Counted from the stretch's first letter, positions 53,268-62,249 are shown. The stretch is DNA of 64,000 bases from Rhizobiaceae bacterium (GCA_019635775.1 JAHBYU010000001.1:806001-870000); one strand, 5' to 3'. A program made the numbers and translations. The notes: generated from the letters alone by a model not told the origin.

Positions 53268-53531
53268 ATGAACATCTCTCGAAACGAACAACGTGCGCTG
53301 CACGTGCTGGCCCTCGGTGGCCGAATTCTTCACGAGCGCGGCAATGGATCCAAGATCGCGGACGTGACATGCGTCACGCGCGACGGAATGATCCTCACCG
53401 ACTTCAATCTGGCGGTTTTCCGCCGCCTGCGGCAGAAACGGCTGATCGAGTCCCGGTCAGGCAGCCCTTACCGCATATCGAGGCGTGGCCGCATCTGCGT
53501 GCGCGCTCAATTCGACAATCAAGGAGGCTGA
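53268..53531 (+). CDS. yjhX: YjhX/TopAI-like toxin (UPF0386)
   Basis: An 87-residue protein matching the YjhX family over its full length: MNISRNEQRALHVLALGGRI, TRDGMILTDFNLAVFRRLRQ and PYRISRRGRICVRAQFDNQ. In E. coli YjhX (TopAI) inhibits DNA topoisomerase I and is countered by the GNAT protein encoded downstream, YjhQ. The same gene order is found here with a 1-bp gap, so I call it the toxin of a TopAI/YjhQ-type module. The start at ATG 53268 matches the family; upstream in-frame codons are not conserved. Confidence 0.85.
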   Translation: MNISRNEQRALHVLALGGRILHERGNGSKIADVTCVTRDGMILTDFNLAVFRRLRQKRLIESRSGSPYRISRRGRICVRAQFDNQGG

Positions 53532-53532
53532 C

Positions 53533-54033
53533 ATGTTGATCCGAAACGAAACGGCCGCCGATATTCCTTCCATCGGCAGGCTGATCTCGGAGGCGCTGCT
53601 CTTGCTTCCTCAATCGACCGGAACGGAGGCGGGAATTGTCGAGCGGCTGCGAACGGACGGCCCGCTCACTCTCTCGCTGGTTGCAGAGGACAAGGGCGAG
53701 GTGGTCGGCTATCTGGCCACCTCGCCCGCCAGGGTAGGCACGCAGGGCGGCTGGGTGCTTATCGGCCCATTGGTCGTCCTGCCGTCAAGGCATGGGCAGG
53801 GCATAGGCACCGCTCTGATGAAGGAAGCCATCAATCGCCTTCGATCAACCTTTAGAGGCGCGGCGCTGGTGGGCGATCCCGGCTATTGCAGCCGGTTCGG
53901 CTTTCGTGCCTTCGCCGGACTTGGCGTTGCCGATTGCCCGCCCGAGGTCGTTCAGGCTCTGCCTTTTGACGGAAGCGAGCCTCGCGGTGAACTCATTCAT
54001 CACCGGGCATTTGGTCTCAACCAGCAGTGCTGA
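53533..54033 (+). CDS. GNAT-family N-acetyltransferase, YjhQ-like antitoxin candidate
   Basis: A 166-residue GNAT protein with the acetyl-CoA-binding segment [20 protein letters not shown] and the C-terminal [12 protein letters not shown] motif typical of the YjhQ/YhbS subgroup. AAGGAGG five bases before ATG 53533 is an ideal ribosome-binding site, while the toxin gene has a weak one; stronger translation of the second gene fits an antitoxin. Catalytic activity may or may not matter for its role. Confidence 0.87.
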   Translation: MLIRNETAADIPSIGRLISEALLLLPQSTGTEAGIVERLRTDGPLTLSLVAEDKGEVVGYLATSPARVGTQGGWVLIGPLVVLPSRHGQGIGTALMKEAINRLRSTFRGAALVGDPGYCSRFGFRAFAGLGVADCPPEVVQALPFDGSEPRGELIHHRAFGLNQQC

Positions 54034-54101
54034 TCGCGATTGGTTCGGAGGTGGCCTTCGCCGTTCACCCTGTCTACATGTTACGGGCAGGGAGGACGGC
54101 A

Positions 54102-54458
54102 GTGGAAAAGAAGCACCGCATCTACACGACGAGTGTCGCCAGTGTTTACCCGCACTATGTTGCAAAAGCAGAGAAGAAGGGCCGCACGAAGGCGGAGGTC
54201 GACCAGATCATCCGCTGGCTTACCGGCTACAGCGAGAAGGAGTTCGATGCCCTGCTGGCGAACGGCACCGACTTCGAAACCTTCTTCGGGATGGCACCGC
54301 AGATCAATCCGTTTCGGACATCGATAACAGGGGTGGTGTGCGGTGTCCGTGTCGAGGATGTCGAGGAGCCAACCATGCGGGAAATCCGCTATCTGGACAA
54401 GCTTGTCGATGAACTTGCCAAGGGCAGGCCGATGGAAAAGATTCTGCGCGCGGGATAG
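54102..54458 (+). CDS. DUF2200 domain protein
   Basis: A 118-residue protein matching DUF2200: [42 protein letters not shown], and [40 protein letters not shown]. The function is unknown. GTG 54102 is chosen because GGGAGGA lies five bases upstream and the product length fits the family; the open frame begins at 54027. It follows the GNAT gene by 68 bp on the same strand. Confidence 0.85.
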   Translation: MEKKHRIYTTSVASVYPHYVAKAEKKGRTKAEVDQIIRWLTGYSEKEFDALLANGTDFETFFGMAPQINPFRTSITGVVCGVRVEDVEEPTMREIRYLDKLVDELAKGRPMEKILRAG

Positions 54459-54472
54459 ACTGCGGCCGTCGC

Positions 54473-54979
54473 CTATTCGATCACGCCGCAGGCAAGTCGC
54501 TTGCCCGCGTTGCCCGAGGGCTGGCTCTCGTAGTCGTCGGCTTTGGCATGGATCATCAGCGCGCGGCCGATGATGCCGGTCTTGCCGCGGTTGAGTTCGA
54601 CCATATCGTTGTAGACTTGCGCCCGCAGGATTCCGTCGGCCGCGACGAACTGGTTGGGCATGTCGCCGGCATGCGGCCCGTCCTTGGAAAGGAAGCCGTG
54701 CGTCCGGCCCGTCGGATTGAAGTGGCCGCCGGCGGATTCGTGCCCGGTGCCGTGGTCGCAGCTTCCGGTTTCGTGAACGTGGAACGCCACCCACTGGCCG
54801 GCGGGCAGGCCGGTCACCTCGAGTTCGATCAATACGCCTTTTAGCGTTGCGGTCAGCTCGGCGGTACCGCTGTCGCGCCCGGCGTCGTCCACGAAGCCGA
54901 CGGAGACCGTCTCCGCGTCCTGGGCGCTTGCCAGCGCCGTCGTTGCTAGAAAGATCGTCGCCAACAGCGTCTTCTTCAT
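54473..54979 (-). CDS. sodC: Periplasmic Cu,Zn superoxide dismutase
   Basis: SodC dismutes superoxide in the periplasm. A signal peptide (residues 1-19, ending ALASA) precedes the metal site: FHVHETGSCDHGTGHESAGGHFNP supplies copper and zinc histidines, and GRALMIHAKADDY supplies the last copper ligand, with the disulfide pair in GSCDH and LACGVIE. The catalytic arginine region is slightly altered, reading AGKRLACG. AGGAG upstream fixes the ATG at 54979. It is convergent with the DUF2200 gene. Confidence 0.94.
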   Translation of the reverse strand: MKKTLLATIFLATTALASAQDAETVSVGFVDDAGRDSGTAELTATLKGVLIELEVTGLPAGQWVAFHVHETGSCDHGTGHESAGGHFNPTGRTHGFLSKDGPHAGDMPNQFVAADGILRAQVYNDMVELNRGKTGIIGRALMIHAKADDYESQPSGNAGKRLACGVIE

Positions 54980-55033
54980 CTGCCTTCTCCTGCGATTTGA
55001 ACTGGAAACGAACTGCGCCGGCTGGTGTTCCAG

Positions 55034-56602
55034 CTAGCTGCTCGTTGCCGTAGGCGGGGTCAATCTCGACTCGAGCTGGTCCATGACGGATTTAAGCTTG
55101 TTGCGCAGGCGCTCGGCCTTCGCGGGGTCCATGCCTGCCGTGTCGAGCGTCAGCAGCAGGCCTTCGTCCAGCTCCGTGATGACCGTGTCTACCACGGCCT
55201 CGCCGCGGACACCGCGGACCAGATAGGGCACGACCGGCCGGCTGATGCCCTTCATGCTGATCGGCTCGCCGGCTTCGGCATCGATCAGGTCGCGGACGTG
55301 CGCGTAGGTTTCGTAGCTCATCATGATGCCACCGGCCGGCGCGATGCTCTGGAGGCGAGCCGCCAGGTTCGCCTCCGCGCCAATGATCGTATAGTCCATG
55401 CGGTCTTCGCTGCCGAAATTGCCGACATTGCAGTAGCCGGTGTTTATGCCCATGCGGACACGAAACGGGTGCTCGATGCCCTGTTCGCGCCACTTCACCT
55501 GTAGGTATTCGAGCCTTTTTTGCATGGCCAGCGCCATGCGCAGGCAGGCGCGCGCGTCCTCGCGCACGCCGAGCGTATTCGGATCGCCGAAGAAGGCGAG
55601 GATCGCGTCGCCGATGAACTTGTCCACGGTCGCGCCGTGGGAAATGGCGATATGCGACATTTCCGTCAGGTATTCGTTGAGATGCGCGGTCAGTTCCTCG
55701 GGCTGCATGCGTTCGGTTGTCGCGGTGAAGTCGACGATGTCGGAGAAGAAAATGGTCAGCTTCTTGCGCTCGGCCGTTACCTTGACGTCGCGCTCGCCGC
55801 TGAAAACGCTCTTGTAGATCTCCGGCGACAGGTATTTGGCGATCTTGAACGAAACGGTCGCCAGGAAGTTGTTGGCCTCCTTCAATTCGCCGTTGACCAT
55901 GGCAAGCTCGCGCGACTGACGCCATTGCTGCACGATGAACGTGACGCCGGTGGCAAGCGCGATCGCGAAATAGACGAACAGGTAGTGGAAGCCGGTCGAC
56001 CCCTCAGCCAGCGGCTGGGTCACGGAAACCGCCTGTATGCCCCTGACGTCGCCGACCTTCCAGTCTTTCTTGGGACTGTCGGGATGGCTGTTGTGGCAGG
56101 ACACGCAGGCCGCGCCCATGCGGATGGGCGAAGCCAGCCTCACCGTCGGACTCCAGTCGCCTTCGGTATCCTCTATTGTCTGCATCTCGGGGTGGGATCG
56201 GAACGTCTCGAGCGCCATCAACTGAAACTCGTCCAGATTGTGCGAGGGGCGTCCGGCAAAGGGATAGTCGGAGACGAAGTCGTAGCGGACCGTGTTGTCG
56301 CGGGAACTGGTCAGGCGGCCGATCTCCAGGGAGAAGGTCGCGGGAATTGGGATCGCTCCCGCCACATCGCGATAGTTGTCGGTCGCGGTTATCCTGGTGT
56401 GTGGATCGGCTTGCAGGATGCGCGCCACCACGTCGTTGGCGTATAGCGTGCGGATATCGGTGATGATCTTGCTGATGTCACTCGCCTGGCGCTCCGAAAG
56501 CCGGTGCGAGAAGTCGCGCAGGTCAAGGATGACGACCACGGGAAGGGCGGCAAGCAGAAGCGCCACGGCCAGAACGGCGGGCCATATGCGGCGCTTCTTC
56601 AT
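55034..56602 (-). CDS. Membrane class III adenylate cyclase with periplasmic c-type heme domain
   Basis: From ATG 56602 (522 residues; a TTG at 56641 gives 535). Numbering by the longer form: a membrane helix (about 18-39), a periplasmic Tll0287-like domain (40-215) with the heme c motif CVSCH (179-183), a second helix (219-238), a linker, and a class III cyclase domain (about 285-460). The cyclase has metal-binding FSDIVDFTATT and DKFIGDAILAFFGDP and the TIIGAEANLAARLQ segment. It should make cAMP in the cytoplasm in response to a heme-sensed signal such as redox state or a gas. It stands alone; no cAMP-binding regulator is adjacent. Confidence 0.87.
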   Translation of the reverse strand: MKKRRIWPAVLAVALLLAALPVVVILDLRDFSHRLSERQASDISKIITDIRTLYANDVVARILQADPHTRITATDNYRDVAGAIPIPATFSLEIGRLTSSRDNTVRYDFVSDYPFAGRPSHNLDEFQLMALETFRSHPEMQTIEDTEGDWSPTVRLASPIRMGAACVSCHNSHPDSPKKDWKVGDVRGIQAVSVTQPLAEGSTGFHYLFVYFAIALATGVTFIVQQWRQSRELAMVNGELKEANNFLATVSFKIAKYLSPEIYKSVFSGERDVKVTAERKKLTIFFSDIVDFTATTERMQPEELTAHLNEYLTEMSHIAISHGATVDKFIGDAILAFFGDPNTLGVREDARACLRMALAMQKRLEYLQVKWREQGIEHPFRVRMGINTGYCNVGNFGSEDRMDYTIIGAEANLAARLQSIAPAGGIMMSYETYAHVRDLIDAEAGEPISMKGISRPVVPYLVRGVRGEAVVDTVITELDEGLLLTLDTAGMDPAKAERLRNKLKSVMDQLESRLTPPTATSS

Positions 56603-57047
56603 GCGGTCGGGCTCTTCGGCGGCCAGTTGCAAATTTGTCAAGGCGTGTTCCCCGAACTGCGACCTGGTGGGCAGGTTAACACGAAACCGGTTCGACGCCT
56701 GCTTCCGTCATGCACATGCTTGCCAAATCTCGCAAAAACACGGGCCAATCGCGGTCAAGCAGTGGACCGTTTCCATCCCACCCGAGATGTTTGAGCGATT
56801 TCCCTTTATTTTCAGTTTCTTGCCTAAACCATTGGCTGCTGGGCGGGGGTAACAGCTGTCTGCCACGAGTTCGTGGGATGCGTGATGGGCTGCGAGCCTG
56901 TCGCATCCCACAGGCGTAAGCATTTTGCCCTTCGGCTGTGCGCCTTTGCGGCAAAGTCGACCGCCGACAGGGTTCGATGGAGCTCACGGCCAGCGCGTCG
57001 AATGTCTCCGGCGGGGTCTGATGACAAAACGAGGCGAGCCGTCTGGC
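56603..57047. other. 445-bp intergenic region with a long structured inverted repeat
   Basis: I see no convincing gene here on either strand. The main feature is a stem-loop at 56873-56911: GTGGGATGCG pairs with CGCATCCCAC, and the 19-base loop holds a further GGCT/AGCC stem. There is no T-run. It could be a dispersed palindromic repeat or an RNA structure at the 3' end of the pyridoxine oxidase transcript. The 5' end of the adenylate cyclase gene and its promoter lie at the left edge. Confidence 0.5.
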
Positions 57048-58598
57048 TTATTCGCCATTGGCACAGGATCGCGCGAATGTTTCGGCGATAGCAAGAACGG
57101 CAGCGTGGATTGGGCCTGCCGTGAGGCTAGGCATGACTGAGGCGTCAACGACGAAAAGGTTGTCCAGTGACTTCAATCGCAAATCGGGGTCGACGACGGC
57201 ATCCGCGTCCTTTCCCATCCTGCAAGTTCCGCAAGGGTGGTGGTGGGTGATGACTGCCTTCGCCACGAAGTCATCCATCTCGGCTTCGTTGTTCACATTA
57301 CCCGGAAGAAGCTCATGATCCCGCCAATCTTCAAGCTCGCGGCTGTGTCCGATTGTGCGCGCTGCATCGAGAGCCTGGCGGAAGAGAGCGCGGTCATGGC
57401 CGGTTTGCAGATAGGCAGGATCGACCATGAGTCGGTCGCCAATCTCGGGACCGCTAATCCGTATGCTGCCGCGGCTGGTCGGATGAGTGACGCCGAACAA
57501 CAGGGAGTAGGCGGTGCCAGCCCCCGGCGCCTCGAAGCGCTCCGACACGATCGGCGCAACGCCGCAGCCGACGACGATTTCGGGTTGTCCGCCAGCGGTG
57601 AAATCCGCCGCCCGCATGTAGGCCATCGATTCGGAGTGCTGAAGACGTGAGGCTGCCACCGGCCTTCTTGCCTTGTAGACATTGCCTGCGCCAAGCAGGT
57701 GATCCTGAAGGTTGCGGCCGATTCCCGGCATGTCAATCCGGCAGCTAACGCCCGCGGCATCGAGTACTTCCTGCGGACCGATCCCGGAACGCATAAGCAA
57801 GGCCGGAGTTTCGAGTGACCCTGCGCACAGCACCACCCGGTCCGCAGTGATCTCAACCGGGCCCCGAGGCGACAGGACTTCGAGACCGCGCACGCGATTG
57901 CCGTCCAGTGCAAGTTGCAGCGCCCGTGAGCCCGTGCGTATTTCCAGGTTTGCACGACCGCGCACCTCAGGTGTCAGCCAGGCGTCGGCCACGGTGACGC
58001 GGCGCCCTTCGCGAATGTTCAGGGAGTTCGGTGTAACACCGATCATTTCGCCGCTGTTGTGTCCGGCAAGACGAGGCAGGCCCAAGGAAGCGCCTGCCTC
58101 GATGAAGGCTCGCGCGACCGGGCTGACCTCTTCTGAAGGCAGATGGATTGGCAGCGGCCCGTTCTTGCCATGGATGCCGTCGCCGCCTAGCGGGTGGTCC
58201 TCAATGGCCTGGAAGACTGGCAGCAGTTCATCCCAACTCCATCGACGGTCACCGGTGGCTTCAACCCATGCCTGGAAATCCAGCGGATGGCCCCGCATGT
58301 AGCCCATTGCGTGCAGGCAACTGGAACCGCCGATCAGGCGTCCGCGTGCCCAATGGTGCACTCGTCCTGCCGTGCCCGGTTGTGGCTCAGTGCGATAATC
58401 CCAATCGTAGCTGCGGCCCTGAAGTGAGGGCCAGGCAGGAGGATTCCAGATGTCGGGATCGGAAGCCTCTTCGCCGGCTTCGATCAGCAGGACGGAGCGC
58501 GCCGTATTCTCGCTAAGCCGCGCCGCGAGCAACGAGCCAGCGGAACCACCGCCAACGATGACCACGTCGGCGTGTGAAGTGCGTTCATTATAGGCCAT
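57048..58598 (-). CDS. pno: Pyridoxine 4-oxidase (GMC family)
   Basis: A 516-residue GMC flavoenzyme that oxidises pyridoxine to pyridoxal with oxygen, the entry step of vitamin B6 degradation pathway I. It has VVIVGGGSAGSLLAARLSEN, the signature WARGRLIGGSSCLHAMGYM and the active site ITHHHPCGTCRMG. By memory it matches the M. loti pyridoxine 4-oxidase closely along its length (for example YDWDYRTEPQPGTAGRVHHW). The ATG at 58598 starts the family region. It lies downstream of the GntR gene on the same strand, opposite to the rest of the pathway. Confidence 0.88.
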   Translation of the reverse strand: MAYNERTSHADVVIVGGGSAGSLLAARLSENTARSVLLIEAGEEASDPDIWNPPAWPSLQGRSYDWDYRTEPQPGTAGRVHHWARGRLIGGSSCLHAMGYMRGHPLDFQAWVEATGDRRWSWDELLPVFQAIEDHPLGGDGIHGKNGPLPIHLPSEEVSPVARAFIEAGASLGLPRLAGHNSGEMIGVTPNSLNIREGRRVTVADAWLTPEVRGRANLEIRTGSRALQLALDGNRVRGLEVLSPRGPVEITADRVVLCAGSLETPALLMRSGIGPQEVLDAAGVSCRIDMPGIGRNLQDHLLGAGNVYKARRPVAASRLQHSESMAYMRAADFTAGGQPEIVVGCGVAPIVSERFEAPGAGTAYSLLFGVTHPTSRGSIRISGPEIGDRLMVDPAYLQTGHDRALFRQALDAARTIGHSRELEDWRDHELLPGNVNNEAEMDDFVAKAVITHHHPCGTCRMGKDADAVVDPDLRLKSLDNLFVVDASVMPSLTAGPIHAAVLAIAETFARSCANGE

Positions 58599-58725
58599 GT
58601 GTCCACCACTCCATGGGCGCACGTTCCCGGCGGCGGACCCATACCGACCGCCCTCCCGCGAAGCCGCGCGCATAACTGTTGTGAGTTCCGTCCGACGGCC
58701 TGCGGTGCCAGACCATCCAAAGAAA

Positions 58726-59400
58726 TCAAATCCCGTTTTCCATCGCCAATTTCGCGGCCGCCTTGGCCTTGAGGACATGTTTCCTAGACGCCTTACGGGC
58801 GGCCTTATCGTCTCTGGCAGCGATGGCTTCGAAAATTTCCCTCATCTCCAAAAGACTGCTTTTTGCCCTGCCTTCCAGAGACATCGAGCGTCCGCGAAAG
58901 AAGCTGATTCTGGCTACGAGACCGCGATGGACTTCTTCGAGGACCGGGTTCCCGCAATTTGCCAGGATTATCGAGTAGAAGTCCGCAGCTGTCATGACCT
59001 GCGCCGCGCTGTCCTTGCTGGAGGCGGCCTCTTCGAAGGCGGAAAGCGATCTTTCGAGTTCACGCAATTGAGCAGGAGAAATGCGGGCCGCGCATCTTCC
59101 CGCAGCCTCAACCTCCAGAAGCTCGCGAACCTCATATATCGCGGTCGCCTCTTCCCAGGAAAGGGCAGGTACCGAAGGCCCGCGATTTGGAACGATCTCG
59201 ATCAGGCGTTCGGCCTGCAGACTGCGCAAAGCCTCTCTCAGCGAGGGGCGACTAATGCCGAGTTGCGAGCACAACTGACTTTCTATCAGACGGCTGCCAG
59301 GGAGGAACACGCCGCTGAAGATGGCAAGCCGCAGCTTGTCGACCGTCTCCTGTTGCACCGTCCGTGGTGAAATCCGCAAATTCAGATCTGGCTGCATCAC
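58726..59400 (-). CDS. GntR-family regulator (FCD domain), probable regulator of B6 catabolism
   Basis: A 224-residue FadR-subfamily regulator: winged helix (TVDKLRLAIFSGVFLPGSRLIESQL, LGISRPSLREALRSLQAERLIE) and an all-helical FCD ligand domain (IYEVRELLEVEAAGRCA, DFYSIILANCGNPVLEEVHRGL). Its position between the pyridoxine oxidase gene and the divergent ring-cleavage genes makes it the likely local regulator, responding to a pathway intermediate. A candidate operator lies in the divergent region at 59503-59513. Confidence 0.9.
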   Translation of the reverse strand: MMQPDLNLRISPRTVQQETVDKLRLAIFSGVFLPGSRLIESQLCSQLGISRPSLREALRSLQAERLIEIVPNRGPSVPALSWEEATAIYEVRELLEVEAAGRCAARISPAQLRELERSLSAFEEAASSKDSAAQVMTAADFYSIILANCGNPVLEEVHRGLVARISFFRGRSMSLEGRAKSSLLEMREIFEAIAARDDKAARKASRKHVLKAKAAAKLAMENGI

Positions 59401-59502
59401 TTCCGTCTCGTGGGCTGTCGATCACGCTGCGGCATTTATACGCGACGTCGGACGAATAAGACAGCGCCAACAGGTGGATTGTCAACTTTCAAGATTGCAA
59501 TA

Positions 59503-59513
59503 ATGTCAGACAA
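59503..59513. promoter_or_regulatory. Candidate GntR/FCD operator
   Basis: ATGTCAGACAA contains the perfect 9-base palindrome TGTCAGACA and fits ten of eleven positions of the FadR-subfamily consensus TNGTNNNACNA. It lies in the 184-bp divergent space between the regulator and the B6 catabolic operon, 72 bases before the hydrolase start. Confidence 0.5.
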
Positions 59514-59584
59514 TCTGGTTGACGAGGCTCGACGTATATGTTCCTTTGTCGGCCAACGAGCAGTAGTGGTGAGGAGCGTAGCAA

Positions 59585-60415
59585 ATGGCTGTAGACAATC
59601 TTTCCAGCCGCTTTCGCTCGCGCCGCATAGACACCGGTCGCATCACCTTGAATGTGCGAGAGGCGGGTGACGGTCCCCTGGTCCTGTTCTTCCATGGCAT
59701 TACGTCCAACTCGGCAGTCTTTATGCCGATGATGGCGCGGCTTTCTGACAGGTTTACGACGATTGCGGTCGATCAGCGTGGGCATGGCCTGAGCGACAAG
59801 CCGGAAAGCGGCTACGAGGCTGATGACTATGCGGAAGACATCGCCAGCCTTATTCGGACGATTGATCGGGGTCCGGCCATCCTGGTCGGCCACTCCCTCG
59901 GTTCAAGGAACTCCGTCACGGCGGCGGCGAACAATCCGGACCTGGTCAGGTCGGTGGTCGCAATAGACTTCACGCCCTATATCGAGGTCGAGGTGTTCGA
60001 TGCGCTGGAAGCCCGCGTGAATGCCGGCGACCAGCTCTTCACAGACACGAAGGCCGTTGAGGCGTATCTTTCGAATCGCTATCCCAACATCCCGGCTGAT
60101 GCCATCAGGATCAGGGCCGAGAGCGGTTATCGCGCTGTCGAGGGCGGGCTTCGTCCGCTGGCGTCGCCTGCGGCCATGGCACAGACCGCCAAGGGATTGC
60201 GCGCAGACCTCACGCCCGCCTACCGCAAAGTCACCAGACCTGTTCTCATCATCCGGGGCGAGGAGAGCAAGCTGGTTTCTGCGTCAGCGCTGGCGAAAAC
60301 AAGTCGGCTGCGGCCGGACTTGCCGGTCGTCGTGGTTCCCGGTGCCGACCACTACGTGAATGAGGTTTCTCCCGAGGTCACCTTGAAGGCAATCAAAAAC
60401 TTCATAGACGCCTGA
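59585..60415 (+). CDS. (E)-2-(acetamidomethylene)succinate hydrolase
   Basis: A 276-residue alpha/beta hydrolase for the last step of the pathway, hydrolysing the ring-opened product to succinate semialdehyde, acetate, ammonia and carbon dioxide. It has the oxyanion motif FFHGITSNSAVF, the nucleophile elbow VGHSLGS and the catalytic histidine in GADHYVNEVSPE. It closely matches the structurally known M. loti enzyme as I recall it. GAGGAG precedes ATG 59585. It is the first gene of the plus-strand operon. Confidence 0.88.
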   Translation: MAVDNLSSRFRSRRIDTGRITLNVREAGDGPLVLFFHGITSNSAVFMPMMARLSDRFTTIAVDQRGHGLSDKPESGYEADDYAEDIASLIRTIDRGPAILVGHSLGSRNSVTAAANNPDLVRSVVAIDFTPYIEVEVFDALEARVNAGDQLFTDTKAVEAYLSNRYPNIPADAIRIRAESGYRAVEGGLRPLASPAAMAQTAKGLRADLTPAYRKVTRPVLIIRGEESKLVSASALAKTSRLRPDLPVVVVPGADHYVNEVSPEVTLKAIKNFIDA

Positions 60416-60457
60416 CGGCAGGACACGCCGTCTCCTTTACGCAGCAGGATTCAGAGC

Positions 60458-61597
60458 ATGACCAACATCAACAAGACTTCTGGCAAGGTGCGTCGAGCCC
60501 AGGTGGCGGGTGGCGGCTTCGCCGGCCTGACGGCGGCGATTGCACTCCGGCAGAATGGCTGGGAAGTAACGTTGCACGAGAAGAGCCCGGAACTGCGGGC
60601 GTTCGGTGCAGGCATCTATCTCTGGCACAACGGCCTTCGGGTTCTCGAAGGTATCGGGGCGCTCGACGACGTTCTGCGTGGGTCTCACACGCCTCCGACC
60701 TACGAGACCTGGATGCACAACAAGTCAGTCTCCAAGGAGACGTTCAACGGACTGCCATGGCGCATCATGACAAGAGCTCATCTGCATGACGCGCTTGTCA
60801 CTCGTGCCCATGCAGTCGGTGTTGAGGTACGGGTGAATTCCGAGGCGGTTTCCGCTGACCCCGACGGGCGGTTGACCCTCCAGACGGGGGAGGTATTGGA
60901 AGCTGACCTGATCGTTGGCGCCGACGGTGTAGGTTCGAAGGTCAGGGATTCGCTTGGGTTCAAGCAGGATCGCTGGACCTCGAAGGACGGCATCATCAGG
61001 CTGATTGTTCCGCGCAAGAAGAAGGAACTCGGCCACGGGGAATGGGACAACACCATTGACATGTGGAACTTCTGGCCTCGCGTCCAGAGGATTCTGTATT
61101 CTCCCTGCAATGAGAATGAACTGTATCTGGGCCTGATGGCGCCTGCCGCCGATCCGCGCGGATCGCGCGTTCCCCTGGACCTCGAGGTCTGGGTCGAGAT
61201 GTTCCCGTTCCTGGAGCCCTGCCTTGTCGAGGCAGCGAAACTCGAGACCGCACGATACGACACTTACCAGACCAACAAGCTGGACAGTTGGACGCGGGGC
61301 AAGGTCGCGCTTGTAGGCGACGCCGCCCATGCGATGTGTCCGGCCCTTGCCCAAGGTGCTGGCTGTGCGATGGTCAATGCCTTCAGCTTGTCCCAGGATG
61401 TCGAGGCGGGTGGGTCCATCGAGGACGCGCTGGTTGCCTGGGAGAAGCGCATCCGCCCGACCACAGATCACACGCAGGCCCTGTCGGGCGAGTATGCGGC
61501 GAACAGGTCGCTCTCCAAAGGGAACATGTTCACGCCGGACGCACTCAAGGCCGCTTGCTACGACCCAATCCGCGGCGTCTATTCGTGGCCGCAATAA
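60458..61597 (+). CDS. 2-methyl-3-hydroxypyridine-5-carboxylate oxygenase (MHPCO)
   Basis: A 379-residue FAD monooxygenase that opens the pyridine ring of 2-methyl-3-hydroxypyridine-5-carboxylate to give (E)-2-(acetamidomethylene)succinate. It has the FAD motif VAGGGFAGLTAAIALRQNGW, the DG motif LIVGADGVGSKVRDSLG and the GD motif KVALVGDAAHAMCPALAQG. Long stretches, such as YETWMHNKSVSKETFNGLPW, equal my recollection of the M. loti MHPCO, making this the most secure pathway assignment. It follows the hydrolase by 42 bp, so product and substrate enzymes are neighbours. Confidence 0.92.
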   Translation: MTNINKTSGKVRRAQVAGGGFAGLTAAIALRQNGWEVTLHEKSPELRAFGAGIYLWHNGLRVLEGIGALDDVLRGSHTPPTYETWMHNKSVSKETFNGLPWRIMTRAHLHDALVTRAHAVGVEVRVNSEAVSADPDGRLTLQTGEVLEADLIVGADGVGSKVRDSLGFKQDRWTSKDGIIRLIVPRKKKELGHGEWDNTIDMWNFWPRVQRILYSPCNENELYLGLMAPAADPRGSRVPLDLEVWVEMFPFLEPCLVEAAKLETARYDTYQTNKLDSWTRGKVALVGDAAHAMCPALAQGAGCAMVNAFSLSQDVEAGGSIEDALVAWEKRIRPTTDHTQALSGEYAANRSLSKGNMFTPDALKAACYDPIRGVYSWPQ

Positions 61598-61658
61598 GTT
61601 CGGACGACGACACTGGGCCGCAATTCGGTCCTATGAGAAGGGCCTTCAGGAGATGAGA

Positions 61659-62249
61659 ATGGACTATTCAAGCCAGGTCGAGCGAGACTATGACGTCAGG
61701 GGGTGGCATTCCTCGATACAGGAGATCCGCCATGACGGTGGTGAGCCCGGCGACGCTCTGGTGAAAGTCGCTACCGGCGTGCTCATACGCAACCCATTCG
61801 TCGGCAAATTCGTCGCTGATCTGTCTGAATTGACGAAGCCGAGCGCCGCCATCGGTCATGCGCTAGGCCAGCGTGCCGTCGCCCTTCTGGGCAACAGGCC
61901 CGTCGAAAGCTATGGCAAGGGAGGTATTGCCGGCACCGCTGGCGAGCAGGAGCATGTAGTCGCCTGCATCACCACGGTATTCGGCGATCCGCTGCGGGAG
62001 CAGGTGGGCGGCGGCAAGGCCTGGATATCCTCCGTCAGCAAGGTCGCGGCGGCCGGAACGGCCATCGATATCCCGCTTGCACACAAGGACGAACTGTATA
62101 TCCGCTCCCATTATGATGCGATCACATTTGCGGTTCCGGATGGCCCGCGCGCGGATGAGATACTGATCTGCGTCGCCGTCGCGTCTGGTCCCCGAGTGCA
62201 TCAGCGCGTCGGTGGCAAGACCGTGGCGGACCTCAAAGCTGCCTCCTAA
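61659..62249 (+). CDS. DUF1185/AA_synth family protein in the B6 catabolic operon
   Basis: A 196-residue protein of the DUF1185 (amino acid synthesis) family: VATGVLIRNPFVGKFVADLSEL, YGKGGIAGTAGEQEHVVACI and KAWISSVSKVAAAGTAIDIPLAHKD. The biochemical role of the family is not established. AGGAG six bases before ATG 61659 decides the start; the longer open frame is a shadow of the oxygenase gene. Its place between two pathway genes suggests an accessory function in pyridine degradation. Confidence 0.8.
   Translation: MDYSSQVERDYDVRGWHSSIQEIRHDGGEPGDALVKVATGVLIRNPFVGKFVADLSELTKPSAAIGHALGQRAVALLGNRPVESYGKGGIAGTAGEQEHVVACITTVFGDPLREQVGGGKAWISSVSKVAAAGTAIDIPLAHKDELYIRSHYDAITFAVPDGPRADEILICVAVASGPRVHQRVGGKTVADLKAAS

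Noticed and set aside
53219-53539. 106-codon plus-strand frame overlapping the TopAI-like gene
   Set aside because: It is out of frame with the well-conserved YjhX protein and has no homology or ribosome-binding site.
56824-57091. Short frames on both strands in the gap before the pyridoxine oxidase gene
   Set aside because: They overlap the palindrome, lack ribosome-binding sites and show no protein-like features.
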